Source: Streptomyces sp. A3M-1-3
Lineage (GTDB): Bacteria > Actinomycetota > Actinomycetes > Streptomycetales > Streptomycetaceae
Assembly (NCBI RefSeq): GCF_024213665.1
Contig: NZ_JANAVP010000001.1
Span: 124,001 to 188,000, forward strand
Direction of reading: 5' to 3'
DNA length: 64,000 nucleotides
Below are positions 8,854 to 16,865 of this stretch, piece after piece (within the stretch, counting starts at the first letter, position 1; the number at the start of each line of letters is the position of its first letter). Position numbers and translations under genes: made by a program. Under the pieces are notes generated by a model, which was not told the origin of the DNA, did no database searches, and worked only from the letters and a program-made list of their open reading frames with translations.

Positions 8854-9204
8854 TCAGTTGTCGCGCTTCTCCTTGATCTTCGCGGCCTTGCCGCGCAGGT
8901 CACGGAGGTAGTAGAGCTTGGCGCGGCGGACGTCACCGCGGGTGACGAGCTCGATCTTCTCGAAGATCGGGCTGTGCACCGGGAAGGTGCGCTCGACGCC
9001 GACGCTGAAGGAGACCTTGCGGACCGTGAAGGTCTCGCTGATGCCAGAGCCCTGGCGACGGATGACGACGCCCTTGAACTGCTGGATACGGGAGCGGTTG
9101 CCCTCGATCACGCGGACGTGGACGTTGACGGTGTCACCGGCGCGGAAGGCCGGGAGGTCGCTGCGCAGCGAGGCGGCGTTGACGCCGTCGAGCAGGTGAG
9201 ACAT
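8854..9204 (-). CDS. rplS: 50S ribosomal protein L19
   Basis: Ribosomal protein L19, 116 residues, at the 30S/50S interface. Family-typical stretches are [60 protein letters not shown] and [20 protein letters not shown]. The ATG at 9204 starts [16 protein letters not shown]. Upstream lies a 134-base gap after trmD, long enough for a promoter or leader. Downstream it leads into the sip genes, an order shared by streptomycetes. Confidence 0.97.
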   Translation of the reverse strand: MSHLLDGVNAASLRSDLPAFRAGDTVNVHVRVIEGNRSRIQQFKGVVIRRQGSGISETFTVRKVSFSVGVERTFPVHSPIFEKIELVTRGDVRRAKLYYLRDLRGKAAKIKEKRDN

Positions 9205-9338
9205 GTTCTTCGTCTGCTTTCTTCGCACGATGCCACAGGTCATCGGGCGGGAGTTCGTGAGGCGATTCGGGTGCCGCTCCGCCGGGCGGGCGTCTTTCCC
9301 CCTGTGGCAGGGGCGCACGCCGGACGTACAGCAGCGGC

Positions 9339-10160
9339 CTATTCTTCCACGGCCTCCGGCCTGCGCCAAAATCGGCCGTCGGGGGTCGGTCGCCAGCCGA
9401 GGATGCTGAGCATTTCCCGGTCCTTCTTGTCGAAGGCGGACGCCTCGCAACGCTCGATCAGATCCGGCCTGTTGATGGTCGTACGGCGGAACGCCTCGTC
9501 CCGCCGCCAGCGGGCGATCTTCCCGTGGTGGCCGCTGAGCAGGACGTCGGGGATGGTGCGTCCGCGCCACTCCGGCGGCTTCGTGTAGACCGGGCCCTCC
9601 AGCAGGTTCGCCATCTCGCCGGGCGCGAAGGAGTCGTCCCGGTGCGATTCGGCGTTGCCGAGGACGCCCGGCAGCAGCCGCGCGACGGCCTCGGTGATCA
9701 CCAGGACGGCGGCTTCTCCGCCGGCCAGCACATAGTCCCCGATGGACACCTCGTACACCGGCATCCGGGTCGCGTACTCGTCGATGACGCGCCGGTCGAT
9801 GCCCTCGTACCGGGCGGGGGTGAAGACCAGCCAGGGCCGCTCGGACAGTTCGACCGCGAGCTCCTGGGTGAACGGGCGGCCACTGGGCGTGGGCACCACC
9901 AGGACCGGGCTGTGCGCCCCCGCCTCGAAACCGGACGCGAGCGCGTCGTCGAGCGCCTCACCCCAGGGCTCGGTCTTCATGACCATGCCGGGGCCGCCGC
10001 CGTAGGGGGTGTCGTCGACCGTGTTGTGCCGGTCGTACGTCCATTCCCGCAGGTCGTGTACGTGTACGTCGAGCCGGCCGCGGGCGCGCGCCTTGCCGAC
10101 GAGCGAGACGTTCAGGGGGTCCAGGTACTCGGGGAAGATCGTGACGACGTCGAGACGCAT
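9339..10160 (-). CDS. trmD: tRNA (guanine-37 N1)-methyltransferase TrmD
   Basis: SPOUT-class methyltransferase that makes m1G37 next to the anticodon, preventing frameshifts. Starts [20 protein letters not shown]. The AdoMet knot region shows [31 protein letters not shown] and [17 protein letters not shown]. The C-terminal helical domain has [20 protein letters not shown] and [15 protein letters not shown]. At 273 residues it is near the family length. Its ATG shares one base with the rimM stop (TGATG), so it belongs to the rpsP-KH-rimM-trmD operon. Confidence 0.97.
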   Translation of the reverse strand: MRLDVVTIFPEYLDPLNVSLVGKARARGRLDVHVHDLREWTYDRHNTVDDTPYGGGPGMVMKTEPWGEALDDALASGFEAGAHSPVLVVPTPSGRPFTQELAVELSERPWLVFTPARYEGIDRRVIDEYATRMPVYEVSIGDYVLAGGEAAVLVITEAVARLLPGVLGNAESHRDDSFAPGEMANLLEGPVYTKPPEWRGRTIPDVLLSGHHGKIARWRRDEAFRRTTINRPDLIERCEASAFDKKDREMLSILGWRPTPDGRFWRRPEAVEE

Positions 10161-10702
10161 CAGTCTTCGTCCTGGCTCGAATCGATCACGGCACGGTCGT
10201 CGATGAGGCCGGGCGGCGGGTCGATGACCGCCCGCTGGGTCTCCAGGTCGATCTCGGTCACGATCTCCTCCACGAAGGGGATCATCACCTCGCTGCCGTC
10301 GGGCCGCTCCACGATGAAAAGGTCCTGGGACGGCAGATGCGAGATCTCGGTGATGCGGCCGACCTCGGTGCCGTCCGCGAGCACCACGTCCAGGTCCATC
10401 AGCTGGTGGTCGTAGAACTCCTCCGGGTCCTCCGGCATCTGCTCCGGGTCGACCTCGGCGATCAGCAGCGTGTTACGGAGGGCCTCGGCTCCCGTACGGT
10501 CTTTGACGCCTTCGAAGCGCAGCAGCAGCCGGCCGCTGTGCACCCGGCCGGTCTCGATGGTCAGCGGTCCCACGGAGGCGGGTTCGGTGGCCAGCACGGC
10601 GCCGGGCCCGAGCCGCAGCTCCGGCTCGTCCGTACGCACCTCGACGGTGACCTCGCCCTTGATTCCGTGGGCACGGCCGATCCGCGCGACTACCAGCTGC
10701 AC
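10160..10702 (-). CDS. rimM: Ribosome maturation factor RimM
   Basis: 16S rRNA processing factor that binds ribosomal protein S19 during 30S head assembly. The 180-residue product begins [20 protein letters not shown], the usual RimM N-terminal barrel. The second half is a PRC barrel with [40 protein letters not shown] and [23 protein letters not shown] 10702 is supported by AGGAG seven bases upstream. The gene overlaps trmD by one base and follows the KH gene by 79 bases. Confidence 0.96.
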   Translation of the reverse strand: MQLVVARIGRAHGIKGEVTVEVRTDEPELRLGPGAVLATEPASVGPLTIETGRVHSGRLLLRFEGVKDRTGAEALRNTLLIAEVDPEQMPEDPEEFYDHQLMDLDVVLADGTEVGRITEISHLPSQDLFIVERPDGSEVMIPFVEEIVTEIDLETQRAVIDPPPGLIDDRAVIDSSQDED

Positions 10703-10781
10703 TCTTTGGTCTCCTGTCGTACGACTACGGGCCGGGGCGGACCCGTAGGCCCTCCCCGGCCCGAGCCGGTGTTCAACTTGT

Positions 10782-11021
10782 TCAGCGGGCCTGGTCCACG
10801 TCGACGAGGTCGACGCGGATGCCACGGCCGCCGATGGCGCCCACGACGGTGCGCAGAGCGCGTGCGGTGCGGCCATTGCGGCCGATCACCTTGCCGAGGT
10901 CATCGGGATGGACCCGGACCTCGAGCACACGCCCGCGGCGCAGGTTGCGCGAGGCGACCTGCACATCGTCCGGGTTGTCGACGATGCCCTTCACGAGGTG
11001 CTCGAGAGCCTCCTCGAGCAT
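10782..11021 (-). CDS. KH-domain RNA-binding protein (KhpA/YlqC family)
   Basis: Small RNA-binding protein of 79 residues made almost wholly of one KH domain. The GXXG loop is in [20 protein letters not shown]. The N-terminus [20 protein letters not shown] matches the KhpA/YlqC family. KhpA works with KhpB in some Firmicutes to control cell-division proteins; that has not been shown here. It starts two bases after the rpsP stop and belongs to that operon, so a role close to ribosome assembly or RNA processing is reasonable. Confidence 0.93.
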   Translation of the reverse strand: MLEEALEHLVKGIVDNPDDVQVASRNLRRGRVLEVRVHPDDLGKVIGRNGRTARALRTVVGAIGGRGIRVDLVDVDQAR

Positions 11022-11023
11022 GC

Positions 11024-11482
11024 TCAGGCCTCGGTCGGCTCAGCGGCGGACGCCGACGGCGCCGTCGCGTCAGCAGCCTCGTCCGCCTTCTTGTCGGCCT
11101 TCTTCGCCTTCGGGGTGATGGCCTCACCCTTCGGCTCGTCGCCCTCGAGGCCCTTGGCGAAGGCGTCGAACGCGGCACGCTTGTCGGCCTTGGGCTCGGC
11201 GACGAGCAGCGGCGCCGGGGCCGGCAGGCCCTTGTGCTTCTGCCAGTCACCGGTGAGCTTGAGGATCGCGAGAACCGGCTCGGTCGGCTGCGCGCCGACG
11301 CTCAGCCAGTACTGCGCGCGCTCCGAGTCGACCTCGATGCGCGACGGGTTCTGCACCGGGTGGTACAGGCCGATCTCCTCGATGGCCCGGCCGTCACGGC
11401 GGGTACGGGAGTCGGCGACGACGATGCGGTAGTGAGGCGAACGGATCTTGCCCAGACGCTTCAGCTTGATCTTGACTGCCAC
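11024..11482 (-). CDS. rpsP: 30S ribosomal protein S16
   Basis: Ribosomal protein S16, needed for 30S assembly. The core (residues 1-85) has [40 protein letters not shown] and [22 protein letters not shown]-terminal extension of about 65 residues is rich in Ala, Lys, Asp and Glu ([20 protein letters not shown]), as in other actinobacterial S16 proteins. GTG 11482 is the start (VAVKIKLK) with GGAG upstream. It is the first gene of rpsP-KH-rimM-trmD. Confidence 0.96.
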   Translation of the reverse strand: MAVKIKLKRLGKIRSPHYRIVVADSRTRRDGRAIEEIGLYHPVQNPSRIEVDSERAQYWLSVGAQPTEPVLAILKLTGDWQKHKGLPAPAPLLVAEPKADKRAAFDAFAKGLEGDEPKGEAITPKAKKADKKADEAADATAPSASAAEPTEA

Positions 11483-11657
11483 GGAAGTGGTGTCTCCTGG
11501 TCTTGACGTGGTTGGGCACAACAAGATGCCACGTGGGGTTGCGGTACTCGGGTGCCCGATGGACGCGTCAGCCGGAGGCGAGAGGGTTCCTGTGCGGCTG
11601 TCGAGTACAGCTAGCCATTGTGCCACACACCTGCGGCGCGTCCTTACCGCCGCCTCC

Positions 11658-12257
11658 CTACCCCGCCGCCCCCACGGCGACGGCTTCCGGGATACGGAAC
11701 GGCTTGCCGCAGCCGCCGCAGACGATCGGCGCCTGGGCGAGCACGGACGGGACGACCCGCACATTGCGTCCGCAGTCGCAGACCGCCTTCACCCGGACGC
11801 CACCTCCGGACGAGCCGTGCCGGGCGGCCGGTCCGCGGAAGCTGCGTTTGGTGTCGGCGGCCGTCGCCACGGTGTGCGCCTTGAGGGCCCGCTGCAGCCG
11901 CTCCATGGTGGGCCGGTAGCGCTTCTTCGCCTCGGGATTGAGCGTGACCAGCGAGAAGCCGCTGCTCGGGTGCGGCTCCTCGGAGTGGTCGAGCCCCATC
12001 TCCTCGGCGATCGCGAGGAATCTGCGGTTGTGGTAGCGGCCGGCGCGCGAGGTGTCGCGGACACCCCGGGCGGCGGCGATGCCATGGACTGCCTCGTGCA
12101 GCAGTCGTTCGAAGGAGAGCTCGGCGCCGCAGGCGGACGAGGACTCTCCGATCAGGGACTCGGGCGCGGCAAGATCCGGCAGCTCGGGGTGGTACCGCTG
12201 AATGTCGGCCCACGCCCCTGCCAGCTCTGCGGCGAGAACAGGTGGTGTCGTGCTCAC
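11658..12257 (-). CDS. SprT-like zinc metalloprotein with C-terminal zinc ribbon
   Basis: Not characterised, but the features are clear. A HExxH-type zinc site ([14 protein letters not shown]) is followed by [20 protein letters not shown], as in SprT-like proteases. A C-terminal zinc ribbon has paired cysteines in AVCDCGRN and CGGCGKPF. The product is about 199 residues with GTG 12257. A longer GTG at 12320 exists but its extra 21 residues look non-native. A role in DNA-protein crosslink repair is possible by analogy with SprT/Spartan and is not shown here. It lies between proS and rpsP on the same strand, with gaps of 182 and 175 bases. Confidence 0.75.
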   Translation of the reverse strand: MSTTPPVLAAELAGAWADIQRYHPELPDLAAPESLIGESSSACGAELSFERLLHEAVHGIAAARGVRDTSRAGRYHNRRFLAIAEEMGLDHSEEPHPSSGFSLVTLNPEAKKRYRPTMERLQRALKAHTVATAADTKRSFRGPAARHGSSGGGVRVKAVCDCGRNVRVVPSVLAQAPIVCGGCGKPFRIPEAVAVGAAG

Positions 12258-12439
12258 GTCGTGACAACGAGCCGGGGGGCCCGGGTGTTCCGATTCCGGG
12301 CCATCCCAAATAATTTGCACGTACCCGTCAGTTGCCGCTCATGCGTCGGGACGAGGGCGGGTGCGCAGATCTGCGGAGGAGTCGTACAGCTCGCAACAAG
12401 CCGGTACGTACCGGCGCGTCTACGAGGCGATGAGCAGAC

Positions 12440-13852
12440 TCAGTAGGCGCGGGCCACGATGGCGACAGTACCCGGGGCGTCGTCCGCCTCCGGCACCGAC
12501 CCGTCCTCGGCGACCAGACACCGTACGGACACGGCCTGCTCGGCGAGCTTGGCCTCGCCCTCCGGGCCGAGGTCGGCCCACGGGATGCGCGCCCAGCCGC
12601 CGGCTACCGCGGCCTCCGCGGCCTCCTCGATGGTGCGTACGTCGCTGGTACGGGACTCGCGGCGCTCGCGCGACTCGCGGAGCAGCTGCGCCTGGTCCTC
12701 CTCGAGCACCTTGGGCAGCAGGTCGGCCAGCGCCTCGATCTGTACGGGAGTCTTGCCCCCCGGGATGCGCCTGGCCAGCATCGCGGTGCCCGCCTCCAGG
12801 TCGCGGGGGCCGACCTCGATCCGTACCGGGACACCCTTGAGCTCCCAGTCCACCGCGCGGCGGCCGAAGGGGGTGTCGGTGCGGTCGTCGACCTGTACGC
12901 GAAGCCCCGCGGCCTTCAGCCGGTCGCCGATCTCGCGGACCTTGGCGACCGCCTCGTCGCCCTTGATGGCCATGACGACGACCTGGACGGACGCGAGGCG
13001 CGGCGGGACACGCAGCCCGTTGTCGTCGCCGTGCGACATGATCAGGCCGCCGACCATGCGGGTCGAGGTGCCCCAGGAGGTCTGCCAGGCCAGCTCCTGC
13101 TGGCCGTCCTTGGACAGGTACGTGGTGTTGAAGGCCTTGGAGAAGTTGGTGCCGAGCTCATGGCTCGTACCCATCTGCAGTGCCTTGCCGTCGCCCATCA
13201 TGCCTTCGAGGGTGAGGGTGTTGATGGCGCCGGCGAAACGCTCCCTGGCGGTCTTGCGGCCCAGGACCACGTCGATACCGAGGACGTTCACCATGAAGTC
13301 CGCGTAGACGTCGCGGTGGATGTGCGCGGCGTAGTCGCGGGCGTCCTCGTAGGTCGCGTGCGCGGTGTGGCCCTCCTGCCAGAGGAATTCGGTCGTACGG
13401 AGGAAGACGCGCGGGCGCATTTCCCAACGGACCACGTTCGCCCACTGGTTGATGAGCAGGGGCAGGTCCCGGTAGCTCTGGACCCACTTCGAGAAGTACT
13501 CGTTGATGATCGTCTCGGAGGTGGGCCGGACGACGACGGGCTCCTCCAGCTCCTTGCCGCCGCCGTGCGTGACAACGGCCAGCTCGGGCGCGAAGCCCTC
13601 CACGTGCTCGGCTTCCCTGGTCAGGTACGACTGCGGGATGAACAGCGGGAAGTACGCATTCTGGGCGCCGGCGTCCTTGATGCGGGCGTCCATCTCCTGC
13701 TGCATCCGCTCCCACAGCCCGTAGCCGTACGGGCGGATGACCATCGTGCCGCGTACGGGCCCGTTGTCGGCCAGCTCGGCCTTGTTGATCAGGTCCTGGT
13801 ACCAGCGGGGGAAGTCGTCCGCCTGGGGCGTGAGAACGGGAGCCTTTGCCAT
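12440..13852 (-). CDS. proS: Prolyl-tRNA synthetase, archaeal/eukaryotic-like short form
   Basis: Charges tRNA-Pro. The 470-residue protein lacks the large insertion domain of the long bacterial ProS and matches the short (type 3) form. It starts MAKAPVLTPQADDFPRWYQD. Class II motifs are visible: motif 2 around NQWANVVRWEMRPRVFLRTT and EFLWQEGHTAHAT, and motif 3 around TSTRMVGGLIMSHGDDNGLR. The anticodon-binding domain carries VKVRE-like VAKVREIGDRLKAAGLRVQV, and the protein ends with an aromatic Tyr (VAIVARAY), typical of this form. The ATG at 13852 was chosen over the much longer open frame, whose upstream part is not conserved. It is divergent from the methyltransferase gene; 171 bases separate the starts. 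Confidence 0.95.
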   Translation of the reverse strand: MAKAPVLTPQADDFPRWYQDLINKAELADNGPVRGTMVIRPYGYGLWERMQQEMDARIKDAGAQNAYFPLFIPQSYLTREAEHVEGFAPELAVVTHGGGKELEEPVVVRPTSETIINEYFSKWVQSYRDLPLLINQWANVVRWEMRPRVFLRTTEFLWQEGHTAHATYEDARDYAAHIHRDVYADFMVNVLGIDVVLGRKTARERFAGAINTLTLEGMMGDGKALQMGTSHELGTNFSKAFNTTYLSKDGQQELAWQTSWGTSTRMVGGLIMSHGDDNGLRVPPRLASVQVVVMAIKGDEAVAKVREIGDRLKAAGLRVQVDDRTDTPFGRRAVDWELKGVPVRIEVGPRDLEAGTAMLARRIPGGKTPVQIEALADLLPKVLEEDQAQLLRESRERRESRTSDVRTIEEAAEAAVAGGWARIPWADLGPEGEAKLAEQAVSVRCLVAEDGSVPEADDAPGTVAIVARAY

Positions 13853-14023
13853 GGCGCGAATGGTACGGCTCCGGCGGCCGCCAGCGTGAATCGGTCCGCC
13901 CCACTGGACGCGGGCGCGAATGCGGAGTTCTCTGGCAACAGGGGGACGTACGAGCGCACATGCAACGGGGGGCTGTCCATTCTCAGGGCACAGCTGACCT
14001 CTCGGCGGATTGGGGCGCTTTCT

Positions 14024-14875
14024 ATGACACCTACGCTCGTCCGGCACCATCCGATCACGGCAGCGGCTTCCGGCGGTGAGTCGGCCGCGCGGGCCCGCGA
14101 CTGGGCCGAGATCCAGGAACGGATGCTGGTGCCGCTCTACGAAGCGGTGTACGAGCGGCTGGAGGTCGGCCGTGACACGCGGCTGCTCGGCCTCGGCTGC
14201 GGTTCCGGGCTCGCCCTGCTGATGGCGGCGTCCCGTGGCGTTCGGGTGACGGGCGTCGACACGGACGGCGAGCGCCTCGCGCTGGCGCGCGAGCGGCTCG
14301 CGCCGGAGCGGGCCGGGGGCGCGCACGACAATGCCGTACGCCTGGCGCGGGGCGGACCCGCCGACGCGGCGGACCCCGGCCGTCCCGCGTACAACCTGGT
14401 GACCGCATTCCAGCCGATCGGGTGTGCGGCCGGTGACAGCGAGGGGCTGGTGCCTGCGCTGGAGACCGCGGCCGAGTTGACGGACCGCGGCAGCACCGTG
14501 GTGCTGGCCGGCTGGGGTCCGCCGGAGCGCTGCACCACCTCGGCGGTGCTGCGGGTGGCGACCCGGCTCTCGGACCCGATGCGGACGCCCGGCGGGTGGC
14601 GGCCCGCCCTCCGGGACGACCTGGAGGACGTGGCCCAGCGGGCAGGGCTGAGACCGGACGGCTCGGGCCGGGTGGCGTGTCCGTTCGGGTACGCGGATCT
14701 GGAGAGCGCGATACGGGGGCTCCTGTCGACCGGTCTGTTCGAGGCGGCCCGCCGGGCCACCGACCAGGCGCAGGTGGAGAAGGAGCTCACCGAGGCGCTG
14801 CACCCGCATGTGCGCCGCGACGGCACGGTGTGGATGCCGAATGTCTTCCGCTATCTGATCGCCCGTACGCGCTAG
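14024..14875 (+). CDS. Class I SAM-dependent methyltransferase
   Basis: Putative methyltransferase, 283 residues. The AdoMet-binding region shows DTRLLGLGCGSGLALLMAAS (motif I, G-C-G-S-G) and VRVTGVDTDGERLALARERL (motif II acidic residue), with a helical C-terminal cap. Substrate unknown. The start ATG 14024 (MTPTLVRHHPITAAASGGES) is chosen because no in-frame ATG upstream is near a ribosome site. It is divergent from proS and convergent with ffh, with a strong hairpin between. The same gene sits between proS and ffh in other streptomycetes as I remember them. Confidence 0.8.
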   Translation: MTPTLVRHHPITAAASGGESAARARDWAEIQERMLVPLYEAVYERLEVGRDTRLLGLGCGSGLALLMAASRGVRVTGVDTDGERLALARERLAPERAGGAHDNAVRLARGGPADAADPGRPAYNLVTAFQPIGCAAGDSEGLVPALETAAELTDRGSTVVLAGWGPPERCTTSAVLRVATRLSDPMRTPGGWRPALRDDLEDVAQRAGLRPDGSGRVACPFGYADLESAIRGLLSTGLFEAARRATDQAQVEKELTEALHPHVRRDGTVWMPNVFRYLIARTR

Positions 14876-14902
14876 CCCGTGCCAGCAGTACAGGCCAGTC
14901 GT

Positions 14903-14946
14903 ACGAGAGGAGCCCACGACCCCCGGGGATCGTGGGCTCCTCTCGT
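14903..14946. terminator. Bidirectional terminator between methyltransferase and ffh
   Basis: A perfect 17-base inverted repeat (arm ACGAGAGGAGCCCACGA, second arm at 14930-14946) with a 10-base loop. It lies 28 bases after the methyltransferase stop and 13 bases after the ffh stop, so it can end both transcripts. There is no strong T-run, as is common in Streptomyces. Confidence 0.85.
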
Positions 14947-14958
14947 CGTGTCGGTGCG

Positions 14959-16518
14959 TCAGCCCATGAACTTCTTGAACTCGTCCGGGAGTGCAAACTC
15001 CTGACCGTCCGCCCCCTGCCGGCCGGCCGGCAGGCCGAAGGCGCCGCCCGACTGGGCCGCCTCCTCGCGGCGCGCGGCCGCGGCCTGCTCCTCGGCCTTG
15101 CGCTTCATCGGGTTGCCGCTCTTGCGCTTGCCCTTGGCCTGCTTGACCTGCTTCTTCTGCCGGCCCGGACCGCCACCCATGCCCGGCATCCCGGGCATGC
15201 CCGGCATCCCGCCGCCCTGGGCCATGCGCGACATCATCTTGCGCGCCTCGAAGAACCGCTCCACCAGGTTCTTCACCGCGCTGACCTCGACACCCGAACC
15301 CTTGGCGACACGGGCCCGGCGCGAACCGTTGATGATCGTCGGGTCCTGGCGCTCGGTCGGTGTCATCGACTTGATGATCGCGGCCGTGCGGTCCACGTCC
15401 CGCTCGTCGAGGTTGTTGATCTGGTCCTTGATCTGCCCCATGCCGGGCAGCATCCCGAGCAGCTTCGAGATCGACCCCATCTTCCTGACCTGCTCCATCT
15501 GAGCCAGGAAGTCGTCGAGCGTGAACTCCTTGGGGCCCTTCGCCAGCTTGGCCGCCATCTTCTCGGCCTCGGCCTGGCTGAAGGTCTGCTCGGCCTTCTC
15601 GATCAGGCTGAGCATGTCGCCCATGCCGAGAATGCGGGAGGCCATGCGGTCCGGGTGGAACGCGTCGAACTCGTCCAGCTTCTCGCCGTTGGAGGCGAAC
15701 ATGATCTGGCGGCCGGTGACGTGCGCGATCGACAGCGCGGCACCACCGCGGGCGTCGCCGTCCAGCTTGGACAGCACCACACCGTCGAAGCCGACACCGT
15801 CGCGGAACGCCTCGGCCGTGTTGACCGCGTCCTGACCGATCATCGCGTCGACGACGAACAGCACCTCGTCGGGGCTGACGGCGTCGCGGATGTCCGCGGC
15901 CTGCTGCATCATCTCGACGTCGATGCCGAGGCGGCCGGCGGTGTCGACGACGACCACGTCGTACTGCTTGGAGCGGGCGTACTCGATGGAGTCCTTGGCG
16001 ACCTGGACCGGGTCACCGGCGCCGTTGCCGGGCTGCGGGGCGTACACGGCGACGCCGGCGCGCTCCGCGACCACGCTCAGCTGGTTGACGGCGTTGGGGC
16101 GCTGAAGGTCACACGCGACGAGCAGCGGCGCGTGGCCCTGGCTCTTCAGCCAGAGGCCGAGCTTTCCGGCGAGGGTCGTCTTACCGGCACCCTGCAGACC
16201 CGCGAGCATGATCACGGTCGGAGCGGTCTTGGCGAACCGCAGCCGGCGGGTCTCGCCGCCGAGGATGCCGATGAGCTCCTCGTTCACGATCTTGATGACC
16301 TGTTGGGCGGGATTCAGCGCCTGCGAGACCTCGGCGCCGGCCGACCGCTCCTTCACCTGCTTGATGAAGGCCCGTACCACGGGCAGGGCGACGTCCGCCT
16401 CGAGCAGCGCGATACGGATCTCACGCGCGGTGGCGTCGATGTCCGCCTCGGACAGGCGGCCCTTGCCCCGGAGGCTCTTGAATGTGGCTGCGAGGCGGTC
16501 GGAGAGAGTGTCGAACAC
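14959..16518 (-). CDS. ffh: Signal recognition particle protein Ffh
   Basis: GTPase subunit of the signal recognition particle. It binds 4.5S RNA and hydrophobic signal sequences and delivers ribosomes to FtsY. The N domain starts MFDTLSDRLAATFKSLRGKG. The G domain has LAGLQGAGKTTLAGKLGLWL, VVVVDTAGRLGIDVEMMQQA and VLSKLDGDARGGAALSIAHV. The C-terminal M domain is methionine-rich (KMMSRMAQGGGMPGMPGMPG) and has the RNA-binding GSRRARVAKGSGVEVSAVKN helix-loop. At 519 residues it is the normal actinobacterial length. Its partner ftsY is at 24074-25297. Confidence 0.97.
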   Translation of the reverse strand: MFDTLSDRLAATFKSLRGKGRLSEADIDATAREIRIALLEADVALPVVRAFIKQVKERSAGAEVSQALNPAQQVIKIVNEELIGILGGETRRLRFAKTAPTVIMLAGLQGAGKTTLAGKLGLWLKSQGHAPLLVACDLQRPNAVNQLSVVAERAGVAVYAPQPGNGAGDPVQVAKDSIEYARSKQYDVVVVDTAGRLGIDVEMMQQAADIRDAVSPDEVLFVVDAMIGQDAVNTAEAFRDGVGFDGVVLSKLDGDARGGAALSIAHVTGRQIMFASNGEKLDEFDAFHPDRMASRILGMGDMLSLIEKAEQTFSQAEAEKMAAKLAKGPKEFTLDDFLAQMEQVRKMGSISKLLGMLPGMGQIKDQINNLDERDVDRTAAIIKSMTPTERQDPTIINGSRRARVAKGSGVEVSAVKNLVERFFEARKMMSRMAQGGGMPGMPGMPGMGGGPGRQKKQVKQAKGKRKSGNPMKRKAEEQAAAARREEAAQSGGAFGLPAGRQGADGQEFALPDEFKKFMG

Positions 16519-16865
16519 GGCGGTCGCGAATCCTCAGGGTCAGGGGGCGGTCTGTCGGTTCCCCGGTGGAGGTCGGGGGAGGAACGTCCCCCAGGGTATC
16601 TGCCCGTTCTGCGAAGCGGGGTCCGTCCCCGTTACCGCCCTACCCCTGGCTCAGCGGTGCGCCCCGCCCGGGCGAGCGTTCCCCTGACCCGCCCCAGTCT
16701 TCCCGAAACCGGGGTCAAGCCCCGGGCCCCCTGCGCCTGCGGCGCGGCACACGGCAGTCGCGGGGCGCCGCAGCCCGCGAAGCGGGCGCGGGGCGGCAGA
16801 GCGCGGGACTCCCGCGAGGCGGGGCCGGGGTGCGGAGGCCGGAGACCCGGGGGAGAAGGGCACCG
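16519..16865. other. 347-base intergenic gap between glnD stop and ffh start
   Basis: No gene seen on either strand; the open frames are GC-rich shadows. It must contain the ffh promoter. A small hairpin GCCCGC-GAA-GCGGGC at 16773-16787 may end the glnD transcript. A similar GCCCGC-GGGA-GCGGGC hairpin occurs at 21275-21290 upstream of amtB. Confidence 0.5.

Noticed and set aside
12440..14917. An 825-codon minus-strand reading of proS
   Set aside because: The conserved start is MAKAPVLTPQ at 13852; the extra N-terminal part is antisense to the methyltransferase gene.
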